A stretch of DNA of 64,000 nt from JBNKFQ01 sp050289385 (GCA_050289385.1 JBNKFQ010000283.1:3435-67434); one strand, 5' to 3'. Positions 44,714 to 54,099 are shown, numbered from the stretch's first letter. Made by a program: numbers and translations. The notes: generated from the letters alone by a model not told the origin.

Positions 44714-44879
44714 GCTACTCGGATTTTGTCAGGCCTGATTTAGGGCCTGTTAATACTAATTTAATCGTCCGGTACCGATATTTTTAAAGGTGGAAAACCA
44801 TATATTTTGATATATGAAGCCCCCATGGCGCTTCGCCGTATTGAAAAGGGGAAATTACTCCCCGAATAGCGGTGCGAGG

Positions 44880-46292
44880 TCAGGAGCGCTCTTTATTGAT
44901 ACTTGACTCTTCTTCCAGCCATTTGTTAATGGTATACACGTCTTCCGGGTTGAGTTGGCCTGCCTGCAATTTCAGGTTGAGCAAACTGATCACGTATTCG
45001 TAACGGGCATTGGCGTAGTTTTGCTGAGCGGTAAACAAGCGGGTTTGTTCGGCCAAAACGTCAAGAATGTTTTGTGTACCCACTTCGTAGCCTGCCTGGG
45101 TTGCTTCGTATGCACTTTGCGCCGACGTGATTGCAGACGCCAGCGCCTTGACTCGTGCTGCGTTGGTTTTTGCTGTCAGGTAGGACGAGCGGGTGTCCTG
45201 CACGGTACTGCGTCGTGCATTGACGTAATTTTCATGGGCCTGAACCTGGCGTTGTGCCGCCACACGCCTTTCCGAGGCGTTTTCTCCCCAGGTAAACAGG
45301 GGTATCGAAATGCCTACGCTGCCGCCACCATATACTTTTGATCGGCGAGACGGTGAGGTAATGGGTTGCTCAAGGCCGGTAACCGGGTTAAAAAAGGTAT
45401 CGGTAGTGCCGGGGGTATCATTGATGGTGTAGCCATTGATGTTCAGACTGATCGTTGGCGTATAGTTGAGTTTGCTGCCCTTGGCTCGTTCAATGGCCGA
45501 ATCCCTGGTGAGTTGCGCGACTTTGAGAACGTTGCTGTTTTGCAGGGCAAAGTCTACCCACTTTTCGCGGTCTACGGGCTGCGGAGCCTCTACCGGAAAA
45601 TCATCTTTAAGGCCGGAAACTTCAAAGTGACGTCGCCCGGTCAATACCTCCAGCGCTTCAAAAGTGATGGCAAAATCGCTCTGCCGGTTTAGCGTTTCGA
45701 CTACCGCATTGTCGTAGGTGGCTTGCGCCTGGTGGACGTCGGTAATGGACACCAGGCCCACGGCAAACCGTTCCTTCGCATTTTGCAGACGACGTTTCGA
45801 CTCATTTTCATTGGCTTTGGCAATTTCGAGTGCTTCATTGGCACGCAATATGTCCAGATAGGCACCGACTACCCTTAAAATCAGATCTTGCTGATCCAGG
45901 GCGAACCGGACTTCGGCCTGTTTGGTGTCGTACTCAGCTGATTTGAAATTAAACCAGTTGCGGACATTAAAACTGTAATTAAGGCCGTTGATTCGGTATG
46001 ACTTGATACCACCCTCGCTCTCGGTTTTGGTTGTGCCCAAACCCTCGGTGGTGACTTCGGTGTTTTGGCCGCCGATGGAATAGCTGGCGCTGGCGCTGTC
46101 AACCAGCTTTGGCAACAGTGCAGCCCGTGGGCTAATCAGGCCTTCCTTGCCAATCAGATAACTGGCTTGGGCGGCCTGAAAGGTTGGGTCGTTTTTGAGT
46201 GCGAGTTCGTAAATTTGTGCCAGGGTTTCCGCCTGCGCCGCGGTGCCCATTACAAGCAGGGCGGTAGCTGCAATGCCAGTGAGTTTTTTCAT
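44880..46292 (-). CDS. tolC: TolC-family outer-membrane efflux channel
   Basis: Outer-membrane channel of 470 residues for type I secretion and multidrug efflux. From the ATG at 46292 (AAGGG six bases upstream) it has a signal peptide (about 1-21, cleaved after AQA), then ETLAQIYELALKNDP, the usual mature N-terminus. Two long repeated coiled-coil halves follow, with YEVGTQNILDVLAEQTRLF near the end. Upstream readings add nine residues only. In pseudomonads tolC is also next to nudF, which is divergent here. Confidence 0.93.
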   Translation of the reverse strand: MKKLTGIAATALLVMGTAAQAETLAQIYELALKNDPTFQAAQASYLIGKEGLISPRAALLPKLVDSASASYSIGGQNTEVTTEGLGTTKTESEGGIKSYRINGLNYSFNVRNWFNFKSAEYDTKQAEVRFALDQQDLILRVVGAYLDILRANEALEIAKANENESKRRLQNAKERFAVGLVSITDVHQAQATYDNAVVETLNRQSDFAITFEALEVLTGRRHFEVSGLKDDFPVEAPQPVDREKWVDFALQNSNVLKVAQLTRDSAIERAKGSKLNYTPTISLNINGYTINDTPGTTDTFFNPVTGLEQPITSPSRRSKVYGGGSVGISIPLFTWGENASERRVAAQRQVQAHENYVNARRSTVQDTRSSYLTAKTNAARVKALASAITSAQSAYEATQAGYEVGTQNILDVLAEQTRLFTAQQNYANARYEYVISLLNLKLQAGQLNPEDVYTINKWLEEESSINKERS

Positions 46293-46519
46293 CGCTTTCC
46301 CTTGAGTTATCTGCATCATTTAATTTGCATTCATAGGCGAGCCTGCAAGTCTAGCAAATCGAGTGGTGACTTCACTATGTTTTCATCCGTGCGTTAGTGT
46401 AATGTTTTGTTAACAGGCCCTGAAAAATGTGATCGGATTTATCTGTAAAGGGTGTGGGTAGACAGCAATTTTGCAGAAGCGTAGAGTGGGGCAGACCAGT
46501 TACTGGCAAGGTCGGCAAT

Positions 46520-47137
46520 ATGTTTTGGCGCAGTCCCGAATTTGGTTCAGATGATGTCGAAATACTGGCGGAAAGAACCGTATTCAAGGGGTTTTACCGA
46601 ATGGTTAAATATCGCCTGCGCTATCGTCAATTTGGTGGTCGCTGGAGCCCGCCTGTTGAGCGAGAATTGTTTGAACGTGGCGCTTCTGTGGCGGTATTGG
46701 CACTGGACCCCAGGCGTCAACTGGTGGGTTTGATCGAGCAGTTTCGAATAGGTGCCTTGCGTGAAGAGAATGGGCCATGGTTGCTGGAAGTCGTGGCTGG
46801 CATGGTCGGTGAGACCGAGTTGCCCGAGCAGGTTGCGACAAGAGAGTTACAGGAAGAGGCCGGGGTGGAAGCCATTGAGCTCAAGCCCATATGCAGCTAT
46901 CTGTCGAGCCCGGGTGGCAGTAATGAAAAATTGCATTTGTACCTGGCGTTGGTGGACCTGGACGGTGTCGAGCCGGGAATACATGGAGTGGATGAGGAGC
47001 AAGAGGACATCTATTTGCATATACTGACCGTTAAAGAAGCATTTGCGGCACTTCGGGATGGCCGTTGCAGGGATGCGGCGACTACTATCTGCCTGCAATG
47101 GTTGCAACTGAATGCGAGAAGCCTGGACGCCGGGTGA
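46520..47137 (+). CDS. nudF: ADP-ribose diphosphatase NudF
   Basis: Nudix hydrolase of 205 residues that splits ADP-ribose to AMP and ribose 5-phosphate. From the ATG at 46520, the Nudix box is at 94-116 (GMVGETELPEQVATREL then QEEAGV). LLEVVAGM before the box and CSYLSSPGGSNEKLHLYLA after it are NudF-specific. I chose this start because it gives the length of E. coli NudF (209) and lies after AAGG. It heads the row nudF-yqiB-cpdA-yqiA-parE known from other Gammaproteobacteria. Confidence 0.94.
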   Translation: MFWRSPEFGSDDVEILAERTVFKGFYRMVKYRLRYRQFGGRWSPPVERELFERGASVAVLALDPRRQLVGLIEQFRIGALREENGPWLLEVVAGMVGETELPEQVATRELQEEAGVEAIELKPICSYLSSPGGSNEKLHLYLALVDLDGVEPGIHGVDEEQEDIYLHILTVKEAFAALRDGRCRDAATTICLQWLQLNARSLDAG

Positions 47138-47231
47138 TTGGGAGTGCCTCCAGGTATGATGGTGGATCGAATGGCTGTCTGAGCGCACCATCTAGTGGAA
47201 ACCAGTTAACATTATGGATAAAAAGTGAGCA

Positions 47232-47699
47232 ATGAGTGTAGGAGCGCTTGATAAACTTCGCTACAAGGTAGACTTGAGGCGGTATATGGCAGACTGCGAC
47301 GCTAACTACTTTCGTCTGGTCAAGCTGTTCCCTGCCTGGCGGTCGGAGCGACAACGTTCGCTTGTGTTGCCAGGGAAGACCGACCGGGTATTTTTGGTCA
47401 AGGTTGCGGAACGCACACGCTATACCACCTTGCTGACACTGGAACAACTTGGCAAATACGGTGTGCGCTGGTTGGGTCTGCCCGCCCTGACGATTCGACT
47501 CTACCACGACGCCAGGGTTGCGGAGGTGGTGGCCTGTGGTGGAAAACGCAGTCCTCATCCACGCTACGACTACCCTAACCGCAATATGCACCAGCAGGAC
47601 GAAAAAGCACAATGGAACCGTTTTCTGGCCGATTTTCTGGCTCATTGTCTGGCGCATGGTCGGGAGGCAAAGTTAAACTATGAACCAGCTTCACAATGA
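47232..47699 (+). CDS. yqiB: DUF1249 family protein YqiB
   Basis: Cytoplasmic protein of 155 residues. The conserved start YKVDLRRYMADCDANYFRL, and HPRYDYPNRNMHQQDEKAQ near the C-terminus, identify DUF1249. No function is established. The gene always seems to sit between nudF and cpdA in this neighbourhood (recalled from E. coli and pseudomonads), as here, with 94 bases from nudF and 27 to cpdA. Confidence 0.9.
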   Translation: MSVGALDKLRYKVDLRRYMADCDANYFRLVKLFPAWRSERQRSLVLPGKTDRVFLVKVAERTRYTTLLTLEQLGKYGVRWLGLPALTIRLYHDARVAEVVACGGKRSPHPRYDYPNRNMHQQDEKAQWNRFLADFLAHCLAHGREAKLNYEPASQ

Positions 47700-47726
47700 T
47701 CGGGTGGCAAAGAGCTGAAAAGTATC

Positions 47727-48527
47727 ATGGCGTCACTGGAGCACCGCAAAGATGGTGCAATTCGCATAATCCAGTTAACGGATCCCCACATCGGCCCGAA
47801 TCCGGAGTACCGGCTGGCCAGCACTCGTACCTGTGACAGTTTGCGCCGGGTATTGACGCAGCTGGCTTCCATGGACCTCAACACAGACAAGCTTGTGGTG
47901 ACTGGCGATATTGTTGGCAAAGGTCTGGTGGATGCCTATCAACTGTTTGAGCGGGAAATTTCTTCCCTCCACATTCCTTATCACTGGTTACCAGGAAACC
48001 ACGATGACCCCCGGTTGATGGCAACGATGTCTGTACCCTTCCAGCGCGAAGTGAAATCAGGTCGCTGGTTGCTGTTGCTTTTGAACAGTGCCTCTCCCGG
48101 TCAGGTTGGTGGGCACCTGGCTGAATCGGAATTACTCGCGGCTTGCGCCGCTGCCAGAGGGCATGATGGGCCGGTTTCAGTTTTTGTGCACCATCCGCCA
48201 GTTTCAGTTGGCAGTGAATGGCTGGACAAGCAAAGTATCGAGAACGGTGAGGAGATGCTCTCTCAACTCGCAGCTTGTGGCAACGTTCGGGCGGTATTTG
48301 CCGGGCATGTTCACCAGGCATTTCATGCATACACTCATGGTATGGATGTTTACACTACCCCTTCTACCTGCTTTCAATTTGAGTCGGGCAGTAACGAGTT
48401 TGCCTTGAGCAGCGATGGTCCTGGTTGCCGCTGGATAGATTTTTATGACGACGGCACCTTCGAGACCGGTGTGATTCAGTTGGAACCCACTGCGGATCAA
48501 CTGGATCACCAAAATGCGGGGTACTAG
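47727..48527 (+). CDS. cpdA: 3',5'-cyclic AMP phosphodiesterase CpdA
   Basis: Metallophosphoesterase of 266 residues that breaks down cAMP. The metal-binding motifs are DPH (D19, H21), GDIV, GNHDD and GHVHQAFH. STCFQFESGSNEF is typical of CpdA. The last sense codon and the TAG stop fall on the first bases of a 175-base palindromic repeat (48524-48698), so the element may have supplied the present stop codon. Its presence suggests a cAMP-CRP type signalling system in this organism. Confidence 0.93.
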   Translation: MASLEHRKDGAIRIIQLTDPHIGPNPEYRLASTRTCDSLRRVLTQLASMDLNTDKLVVTGDIVGKGLVDAYQLFEREISSLHIPYHWLPGNHDDPRLMATMSVPFQREVKSGRWLLLLLNSASPGQVGGHLAESELLAACAAARGHDGPVSVFVHHPPVSVGSEWLDKQSIENGEEMLSQLAACGNVRAVFAGHVHQAFHAYTHGMDVYTTPSTCFQFESGSNEFALSSDGPGCRWIDFYDDGTFETGVIQLEPTADQLDHQNAGY

Positions 48528-48698
48528 TACTCCTTCGAGGTGCTAATGACGGGATCGCCCTGTGGGTTGACTTGTCAGCGCCCATGGACGTCGTTGCGCC
48601 TCTTGGCAAAGGCTACGGCCATTACCTGCGAGGCGCGCCTCGCCATGAACGCTGACAAGTCAACTGAACCCGTCATTAGCACCTTGAAGGAGTACTAG
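48524..48698. repeat. 175-base near-perfect palindromic element
   Basis: The outer arms are 30 bases long with one mismatch (48524-48553 and 48669-48698; both ends read CTAGTACTCCTTC, then the mismatched base, AGGTGCTAATGACGGG when aligned). A second arm pair, GTTGACTTGTCAGCG (48566-48580 and 48650-48664), is perfect. Further inside, GCGCCTC and GAGGCGC pair. It lies between cpdA and yqiA, starts within the cpdA stop codon, and has no ORF. It looks like a MITE-like or REP-like element. Confidence 0.85.
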
Positions 48699-48748
48699 AC
48701 AGCACAAATCCTCTATAATCGACAGCTTTGCAAAGTTCGGAGCAGCCG

Positions 48749-49333
48749 ATGTCCCTGTTGTTGTATATCCATGGTTTCAACAGTTCTCCGCAATCTCACA
48801 AGTCGCAAGCTACCTGTCAGTGGTTGCAAGAGCATCACCCCGATGTCGAATTCAAATGCCCGCAGTTGAGCAACCATGCTCTGGAGGCAATCGGCCAGCT
48901 GGAAACCCTGATTACCGAATATAATGGGGAGGTATGGTTGGCCGGAAGTTCAATGGGTGGCTACTACGCGACCTGGCTTGCCGAAAAATATGGATTGCGC
49001 GCGGTATTGATAAATCCTGCCGTACGCCCTTACCTGGGCATGGGTTCGTGGTTGGGTGAAAACGCCAATTACCATACGGGTGAAACCTGGGTGATGGAAC
49101 CACACCATATAGACGAATTCCGGGTTCTTGAAGTAGAGAAGCTCCAGCGACCGCAAAATTTTCGAGTTCTGTTGCAGACTGGAGACGAAGTGCTGGACTA
49201 TCGAGATGCCGAACAAAAGTATCGCGACAGTGAAGTAAGGATTGAACAAGGTGGGGACCACAGTTTTCAGAATTATGAGCGCCACTTGCCCGACATATAT
49301 CAGTTCTTGTCGCAGTCAGGGAGAAAGGGTTGA
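48749..49333 (+). CDS. yqiA: Esterase YqiA
   Basis: Alpha/beta-hydrolase of 194 residues from the ATG at 48749 (GGAG seven bases upstream); E. coli YqiA has 193. IHGFNSSPQSHKS is the oxyanion region and the nucleophile is S68 in GSSMGG; the acid and base are probably D in LQTGDEVLDY and H in GGDHSF. E. coli YqiA hydrolyses short acyl esters; the physiological substrate is unknown. It lies between cpdA and parE, as in other Gammaproteobacteria. Confidence 0.93.
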   Translation: MSLLLYIHGFNSSPQSHKSQATCQWLQEHHPDVEFKCPQLSNHALEAIGQLETLITEYNGEVWLAGSSMGGYYATWLAEKYGLRAVLINPAVRPYLGMGSWLGENANYHTGETWVMEPHHIDEFRVLEVEKLQRPQNFRVLLQTGDEVLDYRDAEQKYRDSEVRIEQGGDHSFQNYERHLPDIYQFLSQSGRKG

Positions 49334-49510
49334 GGGCCATGGTTCTGGCGCCTCATTTGGTTGGGCAGTCGATGTTTGATGTTGGACTCTCTACTCAAAA
49401 AGCAAATGGTGTGGCTGTGAGCTTTCGATATTTTCTGTTCTCCTCACAAATTTGACCGGGATTATCCAGTTAATTCACATACTGAGTTATAGTGTGGTCC
49501 ACGGATTTTC

Positions 49511-49538
49511 GTCGAACATCGAACGTCCAACCTCGAAC
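49511..49538. repeat. Degenerate TCGAAC repeat before parE
   Basis: Three imperfect units GTCGAACATC, GAACGTCCAAC and CTCGAAC lie in tandem just before the parE ribosome-binding site. A looser run of the same type (GTCGATGTTTGATGTTGGAC) is found near 49369-49388. Confidence 0.5.
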
Positions 49539-49551
49539 AAACAAGGCAATT

Positions 49552-51435
49552 ATGAGCAAATACACAGCCGAAGATATTGAAGTACTCACCGGGTTGGACC
49601 CGGTCAGAAAACGGCCAGGCATGTATACGGACACCACACGCCCGAATCACCTTGCCCAGGAAGTAATTGACAACAGCGTTGACGAAGCTCTGGCCGGTCA
49701 CGCCACTCGGGTTGATGTGCTGTTGCACAAAGACGGTTCCATGTCCGTGACGGATAATGGTCGCGGTATGCCCGTTGATATACATCCGGAGCAGGGCAAG
49801 CCCGGCGTGGAAGTGATTTTGTCTACCTTGCATGCAGGGGGCAAGTTCTCTAACAAAAACTACGAGTTTTCAGGTGGCTTGCACGGCGTCGGTGTTTCGG
49901 TGGTTAACGCACTGTCCCAGAAGCTTGAAGTCACCATTCGGCGCGACGGCAAGGTTCATCAGATCGGTTTTTCCGGTGGTGAAAAAATTGCTGATCTGGA
50001 GGTTGTCGATACTTGTGGTAAACGCAATACAGGCACAGCTGTACGCTTTTTACCCGATCCAAAATACTTTGATTCGGTAAAATTTTCACTTTCACGACTT
50101 CGCCATGTACTGCGTGCCAAAGCCGTGTTGTGCGCCGGGCTGCGCGTCACGTTCAAGGACGAAGCCAGTGGTGAAACCGAAGAGTGGTTTTACGAAGACG
50201 GCTTGAAAGACTATCTGCTCAGTGCAACACAGGGATGGGAAACAATGCCTTCGGAGCCTTTCCTGGGCAGTTTTTCTGCCAAAACCGAGGCGGTGGACTG
50301 GGCTGTGCAGTGGTTGCCCGAAGGTGGGGAGCTGACGCAGGAAAGCTACGTTAACCTGATTCCCACCGCTCAGGGGGGCACCCACGTTAATGGTTTGCGC
50401 ACCGGGTTGCTGGACGCCATGCGCGAGTTTTGCGACTTTCGCAACTTGCTGCCTCGCGGTGTAAAGCTTGCACCTGACGATATTTGGGATAAATGTTGTT
50501 ATGTGCTCTCATCCAAGCTGACCGACCCGCAGTTCTCCGGTCAGACCAAGGAGCGGCTTTCTTCCCGCGAGGCGGTAGCGTTTATATCCGGTGTGGTGAA
50601 AGACGCCTTTAGTCTGTGGCTCAATCAGCACACGGAAGAGGCTGAAAAACTGGCAGAGCTGTGCATCAGTAACGCCCAGAGTCGCATGCGCGCCAGTAAA
50701 AAAGTGGTTCGCAAAAAAATCACTTCTGGCCCGGCGTTACCGGGAAAGCTGGCCGACTGCTCGGGAGATGACCCAGCGCTGTCCGAACTGTTTCTGGTGG
50801 AGGGTGACTCTGCCGGGGGCTCTGCCAAGCAAGCACGCAACCGTGAACATCAGGCTATTTTGCCGCTGCGTGGCAAAATTCTGAATACGTGGGAAGTAGA
50901 TTCCCAGGAAATTCTTGCCAGCCAGGAAGTACACGATATCGCTGTGGCTATCGGTGTGGACCCGGCCAGTGACAACCTGGATGGTTTGCGTTACAACAAA
51001 ATTTGCATTCTGGCAGACGCTGATTCGGATGGTGCTCATATCGCTACTCTGATATGCGCTCTGTTTGTACGTCACTTCAGACCGCTGGTGGCTGCCGGTA
51101 ATGTGTATGTCGCCATGCCTCCCCTGTATCGTGTCGATGTTGGCAAAGAAGTTTTTTACGCGCTCGACGAGGCCGAAAAACAGGGGGTGCTGGATCGCAT
51201 ACAGGCCGAAGGTAAAAAAGGTAAAGTCGAAGTGCAGCGCTTTAAAGGTCTTGGCGAAATGAATCCGTTGCAACTACGTGAAACCACAATGGACCCGGAT
51301 ACGCGCCGTCTGGTGCAACTTACAATTGATGCCGGTGACGACACCAACCAGTTGTTGGACATGTTGTTGGCCAAAAAACGTGCTTCAGACCGAAAAAGCT
51401 GGCTCGAAGCCAAGGGCAACCTCGCAGAGGTGTAA
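49552..51435 (+). CDS. parE: DNA topoisomerase IV subunit B
   Basis: ATPase subunit of topoisomerase IV, 627 residues from the ATG at 49552 (AAGG upstream; longer readings run into the repeat before it). The GHKL domain has NGRGMPVDIHPE and GGLHGVGVSVVNALS; the TOPRIM domain has VEGDSAGGSAKQARNR and DADSDGAHI, with metal-binding acidic residues. Together with ParC it separates sister chromosomes. ParE, not GyrB, is indicated by length (GyrB is about 800) and by parC following 226 bases later. Confidence 0.96.
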   Translation: MSKYTAEDIEVLTGLDPVRKRPGMYTDTTRPNHLAQEVIDNSVDEALAGHATRVDVLLHKDGSMSVTDNGRGMPVDIHPEQGKPGVEVILSTLHAGGKFSNKNYEFSGGLHGVGVSVVNALSQKLEVTIRRDGKVHQIGFSGGEKIADLEVVDTCGKRNTGTAVRFLPDPKYFDSVKFSLSRLRHVLRAKAVLCAGLRVTFKDEASGETEEWFYEDGLKDYLLSATQGWETMPSEPFLGSFSAKTEAVDWAVQWLPEGGELTQESYVNLIPTAQGGTHVNGLRTGLLDAMREFCDFRNLLPRGVKLAPDDIWDKCCYVLSSKLTDPQFSGQTKERLSSREAVAFISGVVKDAFSLWLNQHTEEAEKLAELCISNAQSRMRASKKVVRKKITSGPALPGKLADCSGDDPALSELFLVEGDSAGGSAKQARNREHQAILPLRGKILNTWEVDSQEILASQEVHDIAVAIGVDPASDNLDGLRYNKICILADADSDGAHIATLICALFVRHFRPLVAAGNVYVAMPPLYRVDVGKEVFYALDEAEKQGVLDRIQAEGKKGKVEVQRFKGLGEMNPLQLRETTMDPDTRRLVQLTIDAGDDTNQLLDMLLAKKRASDRKSWLEAKGNLAEV

Positions 51436-51463
51436 GCCTTTTCGCGGAATGATTTTATATCTC

Positions 51464-51580
51464 CGTCATTCCCGCGAAGGCGGGGATCTATAAAGATGAG
51501 GCTCGATACGGGTTTCATGCCATCGAAACACATGGATCCCCGCCTGCGCGGGGATGACCAGTACAAATGCGGGGATGACG
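51464..51580. repeat. REP-like palindromic repeats between parE and parC
   Basis: CGTCATTCCCGCGAAGGCGG at the left (51464-51488) and its inverted partner GGATCCCCGCCTGCGCGGGG at 51534-51558 face each other; a half unit GCGGGGATGACG follows at 51569-51580. Each full unit can fold on its CCCGC/GCGGG arms. This GTCATTCCCGC-type repeat is widely scattered in proteobacterial genomes. Confidence 0.85.
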
Positions 51581-51661
51581 AGTGGAATGGCGAGCCCGGA
51601 GTAAGACAGAAATGAAAGGTAATGAAAAACGGATTATGAACGCAGCTGGTAGCGGAAAATA

Positions 51662-53917
51662 ATGAACGACATCGTAAAAATTGACGACGACGGCATCGAA
51701 AAGGCGGCATTGCGCAACTATGCCGAAAAAGCGTATCTGGACTATTCCATGTACGTTATTCTCGACCGCGCCCTGCCTAATATTGGCGACGGTCTCAAAC
51801 CGGTGCAGCGGCGCATCGTTTATGCCATGAGCGAACTCGGCCTGAAAGCTTCGGCCAAGTTTAAAAAATCCGCCCGCACTGTAGGCGATGTGATTGGCAA
51901 GTTTCACCCCCACGGCGACAGTGCGGCGTATGAAGCCATGGTGCTGATGGCGCAACCCTTCAGTTACCGATATCCACTGGTGGATGGTCAGGGCAATTGG
52001 GGTTCACCGGACGACCCCAAATCTTTCGCGGCAATGCGTTATACCGAATCCAGGTTAACCCGATACGCTGAGGTACTGCTCTCTGAACTGGGACAGGGCA
52101 CAGTCGAATGGCAGCCCAATTTTGATGGTACTCTGGAAGAGCCCAAAGTGCTGCCCGCGCGTGTGCCAAATGTGTTACTGAATGGCACCACGGGTATTGC
52201 GGTGGGTATGGCTACTGATATTCCTCCGCACAACCTGTGCGAAGTTGTCAATGCCGCTGTGCGCCTGCTGGAGGAGCCAAAAGCGACAGTAGAGCAGTTG
52301 TGCGAGCATATTCTGGCGCCGGACTTCCCCACGGTGGCCGAGATTATTACGCCTCGCCCAGAGATATTAAAAGTCTACGAAACTGGCCGTGGTTCTTTGA
52401 AGATGCGGGCAGTCTGGCACAAGGAAGACGGTGATATTGTGGTCACTGCGCTGCCGCATCAAGTATCGGGCGCCAGAGTTCTGGAGCAGATTGCCGCGCA
52501 GATGCAGGCCAAAAAGCTGCCGATGGTGGCAGACTTGCGCGATGAGTCTGATCATGAAGATCCCACCCGGCTGGTTATCGTGCCGCGCTCCAATCGGGTG
52601 GATCTTGAAGCCTTGATGAATCACTTGTTTGCAACCACGGATCTCGAACGTAACTATCGTATCAATCTCAATATGATTGGTATTGATGGCAAGCCCGGGG
52701 TCAAACCGCTCAATCGTATTTTGAAAGAGTGGTTGCAGTTCCGTACGGACACCACGCGTCGACGCCTCGAATATCGCTTGCAAAAAGTGCTCAGACGCCT
52801 CCACTTGCTGGACGGTTTGCTGATTGCCTTCCTCAATATTGACGAAGTGATTCATATAATCCGCACCGAAGACGAGCCTCGATCGGTCCTGATGGCGCGT
52901 TTTAAACTCAGTGAAGAACAAGCCGATTACATTCTGGATACTCGGTTGCGGCAGTTAGCACGTCTGGAAGAAGTGAAAATTCGCACCGAGCAGGAAGAGC
53001 TGGAAAAAGAACGCAAACAACTCGAACAAACTCTGGGATCTGAGCGACGCCTGAAAACCCTGGTGAAAAAAGAGTTGCTGGCAGCTGCCGAAGAATATGG
53101 TGACGAGCGTATGTCCCCATTGGTTGAACGCGATGAAGCACGAGCGTTTTCCGAGGCGGACCTGCTCAGCAGCGATCCGGTAACCGTGGTATTGTCCGAG
53201 AAAGGCTGGATTCGAGCTGCCAGGGGGCACGATGTTGATCCGGCAACACTCAGCTACAAGTCGGGTGACGCATTTGCGCTGGCTGTTCGTGGCCGCAGTA
53301 ACCAGCAAGTGATTCTGCTCGACTCTACCGGCCGCAGCTATGCATTGGCTGCACACACGTTGCCGTCTGCCCGTGGTCAGGGTGAACCGGCAACTGGCCG
53401 TCTGCATGCGCCATCTGGAGCCACATTCAAAGGCTTGCTGATGGGTGATGACAAGCAGCCTGTGCTGATGGCAAGCGACGCCGGTTATGGGTTTATTGCT
53501 CGCCTGGGTGATTGCTATACCAAAAATCGCGCCGGCAAGGCTTTGCTGAATGTGCCAAAAGGCGGGGCAGTAATGTCACCGCGACCGGTAGTGAACCCTG
53601 AAACTGATTTACTGGTAGCTATCAGTAACGAGGGCCGCATGCTTGCCTTTCCGGTGACAGAATTGCCCGAACTGGCGCGAGGCAAGGGCAACAAGATTCT
53701 GTCGATCCCCGGTGCCCGGGTCCAGAGTCGCGAGGAATACATGATTGCGGTTGTTACGCTTAATGCAGAGCAGCAGCTCATGATCTACTCTGGCAAAAGA
53801 CATCTGGGACTCAAGCTGAAGGATCTGGAGCATTACATCGGTGAACGGGGCCGCCGCGGCCACAAGTTGCCGCGGGGCTTCCAGAAAGTTGATCGAGTAG
53901 AAGTCGTCGGAGATTAA
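51662..53917 (+). CDS. parC: DNA topoisomerase IV subunit A
   Basis: Strand-breaking subunit of topoisomerase IV, 751 residues (E. coli 752). The active-site tyrosine is Y127 in AAMRYTESRL. The quinolone-resistance region reads GKFHPHGDSAAYEAM, with the serine and glutamate that are changed in resistant strains both in wild-type form. The C-terminal beta-pinwheel repeats begin near residue 500. Its start ATG follows GCGGAAAA. It forms a unit with parE, interrupted only by REP-like repeats. Confidence 0.97.
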   Translation: MNDIVKIDDDGIEKAALRNYAEKAYLDYSMYVILDRALPNIGDGLKPVQRRIVYAMSELGLKASAKFKKSARTVGDVIGKFHPHGDSAAYEAMVLMAQPFSYRYPLVDGQGNWGSPDDPKSFAAMRYTESRLTRYAEVLLSELGQGTVEWQPNFDGTLEEPKVLPARVPNVLLNGTTGIAVGMATDIPPHNLCEVVNAAVRLLEEPKATVEQLCEHILAPDFPTVAEIITPRPEILKVYETGRGSLKMRAVWHKEDGDIVVTALPHQVSGARVLEQIAAQMQAKKLPMVADLRDESDHEDPTRLVIVPRSNRVDLEALMNHLFATTDLERNYRINLNMIGIDGKPGVKPLNRILKEWLQFRTDTTRRRLEYRLQKVLRRLHLLDGLLIAFLNIDEVIHIIRTEDEPRSVLMARFKLSEEQADYILDTRLRQLARLEEVKIRTEQEELEKERKQLEQTLGSERRLKTLVKKELLAAAEEYGDERMSPLVERDEARAFSEADLLSSDPVTVVLSEKGWIRAARGHDVDPATLSYKSGDAFALAVRGRSNQQVILLDSTGRSYALAAHTLPSARGQGEPATGRLHAPSGATFKGLLMGDDKQPVLMASDAGYGFIARLGDCYTKNRAGKALLNVPKGGAVMSPRPVVNPETDLLVAISNEGRMLAFPVTELPELARGKGNKILSIPGARVQSREEYMIAVVTLNAEQQLMIYSGKRHLGLKLKDLEHYIGERGRRGHKLPRGFQKVDRVEVVGD

Positions 53918-53948
53918 GCGGGGATATCAAACATTCAGACAGATAAAG

Positions 53949-54099
53949 CATACGAGGTGCTTGCAAAATTCCGCTTCGCACTCCCTGGCGGCGTTGAAAA
54001 TGTGCTCGAATGCTCATTTACTCCGTGTAAACTGCGCTTCTGCGCGCATTTTCGCCTTGCCAGGAAGCACGAATCAGAGTTTTGCAAGCACCTCATATG
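53949..54099. repeat. 151-base palindromic element after parC
   Basis: Two arms of about 75 bases meet at 54024. Both begin CATA(C/T)GAGGTGCTTGCAAAA and continue in parallel through TTCG, CCTGGC, GAAAATG and TTTAC, with scattered mismatches; the centre TTTACTCCGTGTAAA is nearly symmetrical. It fills most of the 239-base gap between parC and the MscS gene and has no ORF. Confidence 0.82.
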
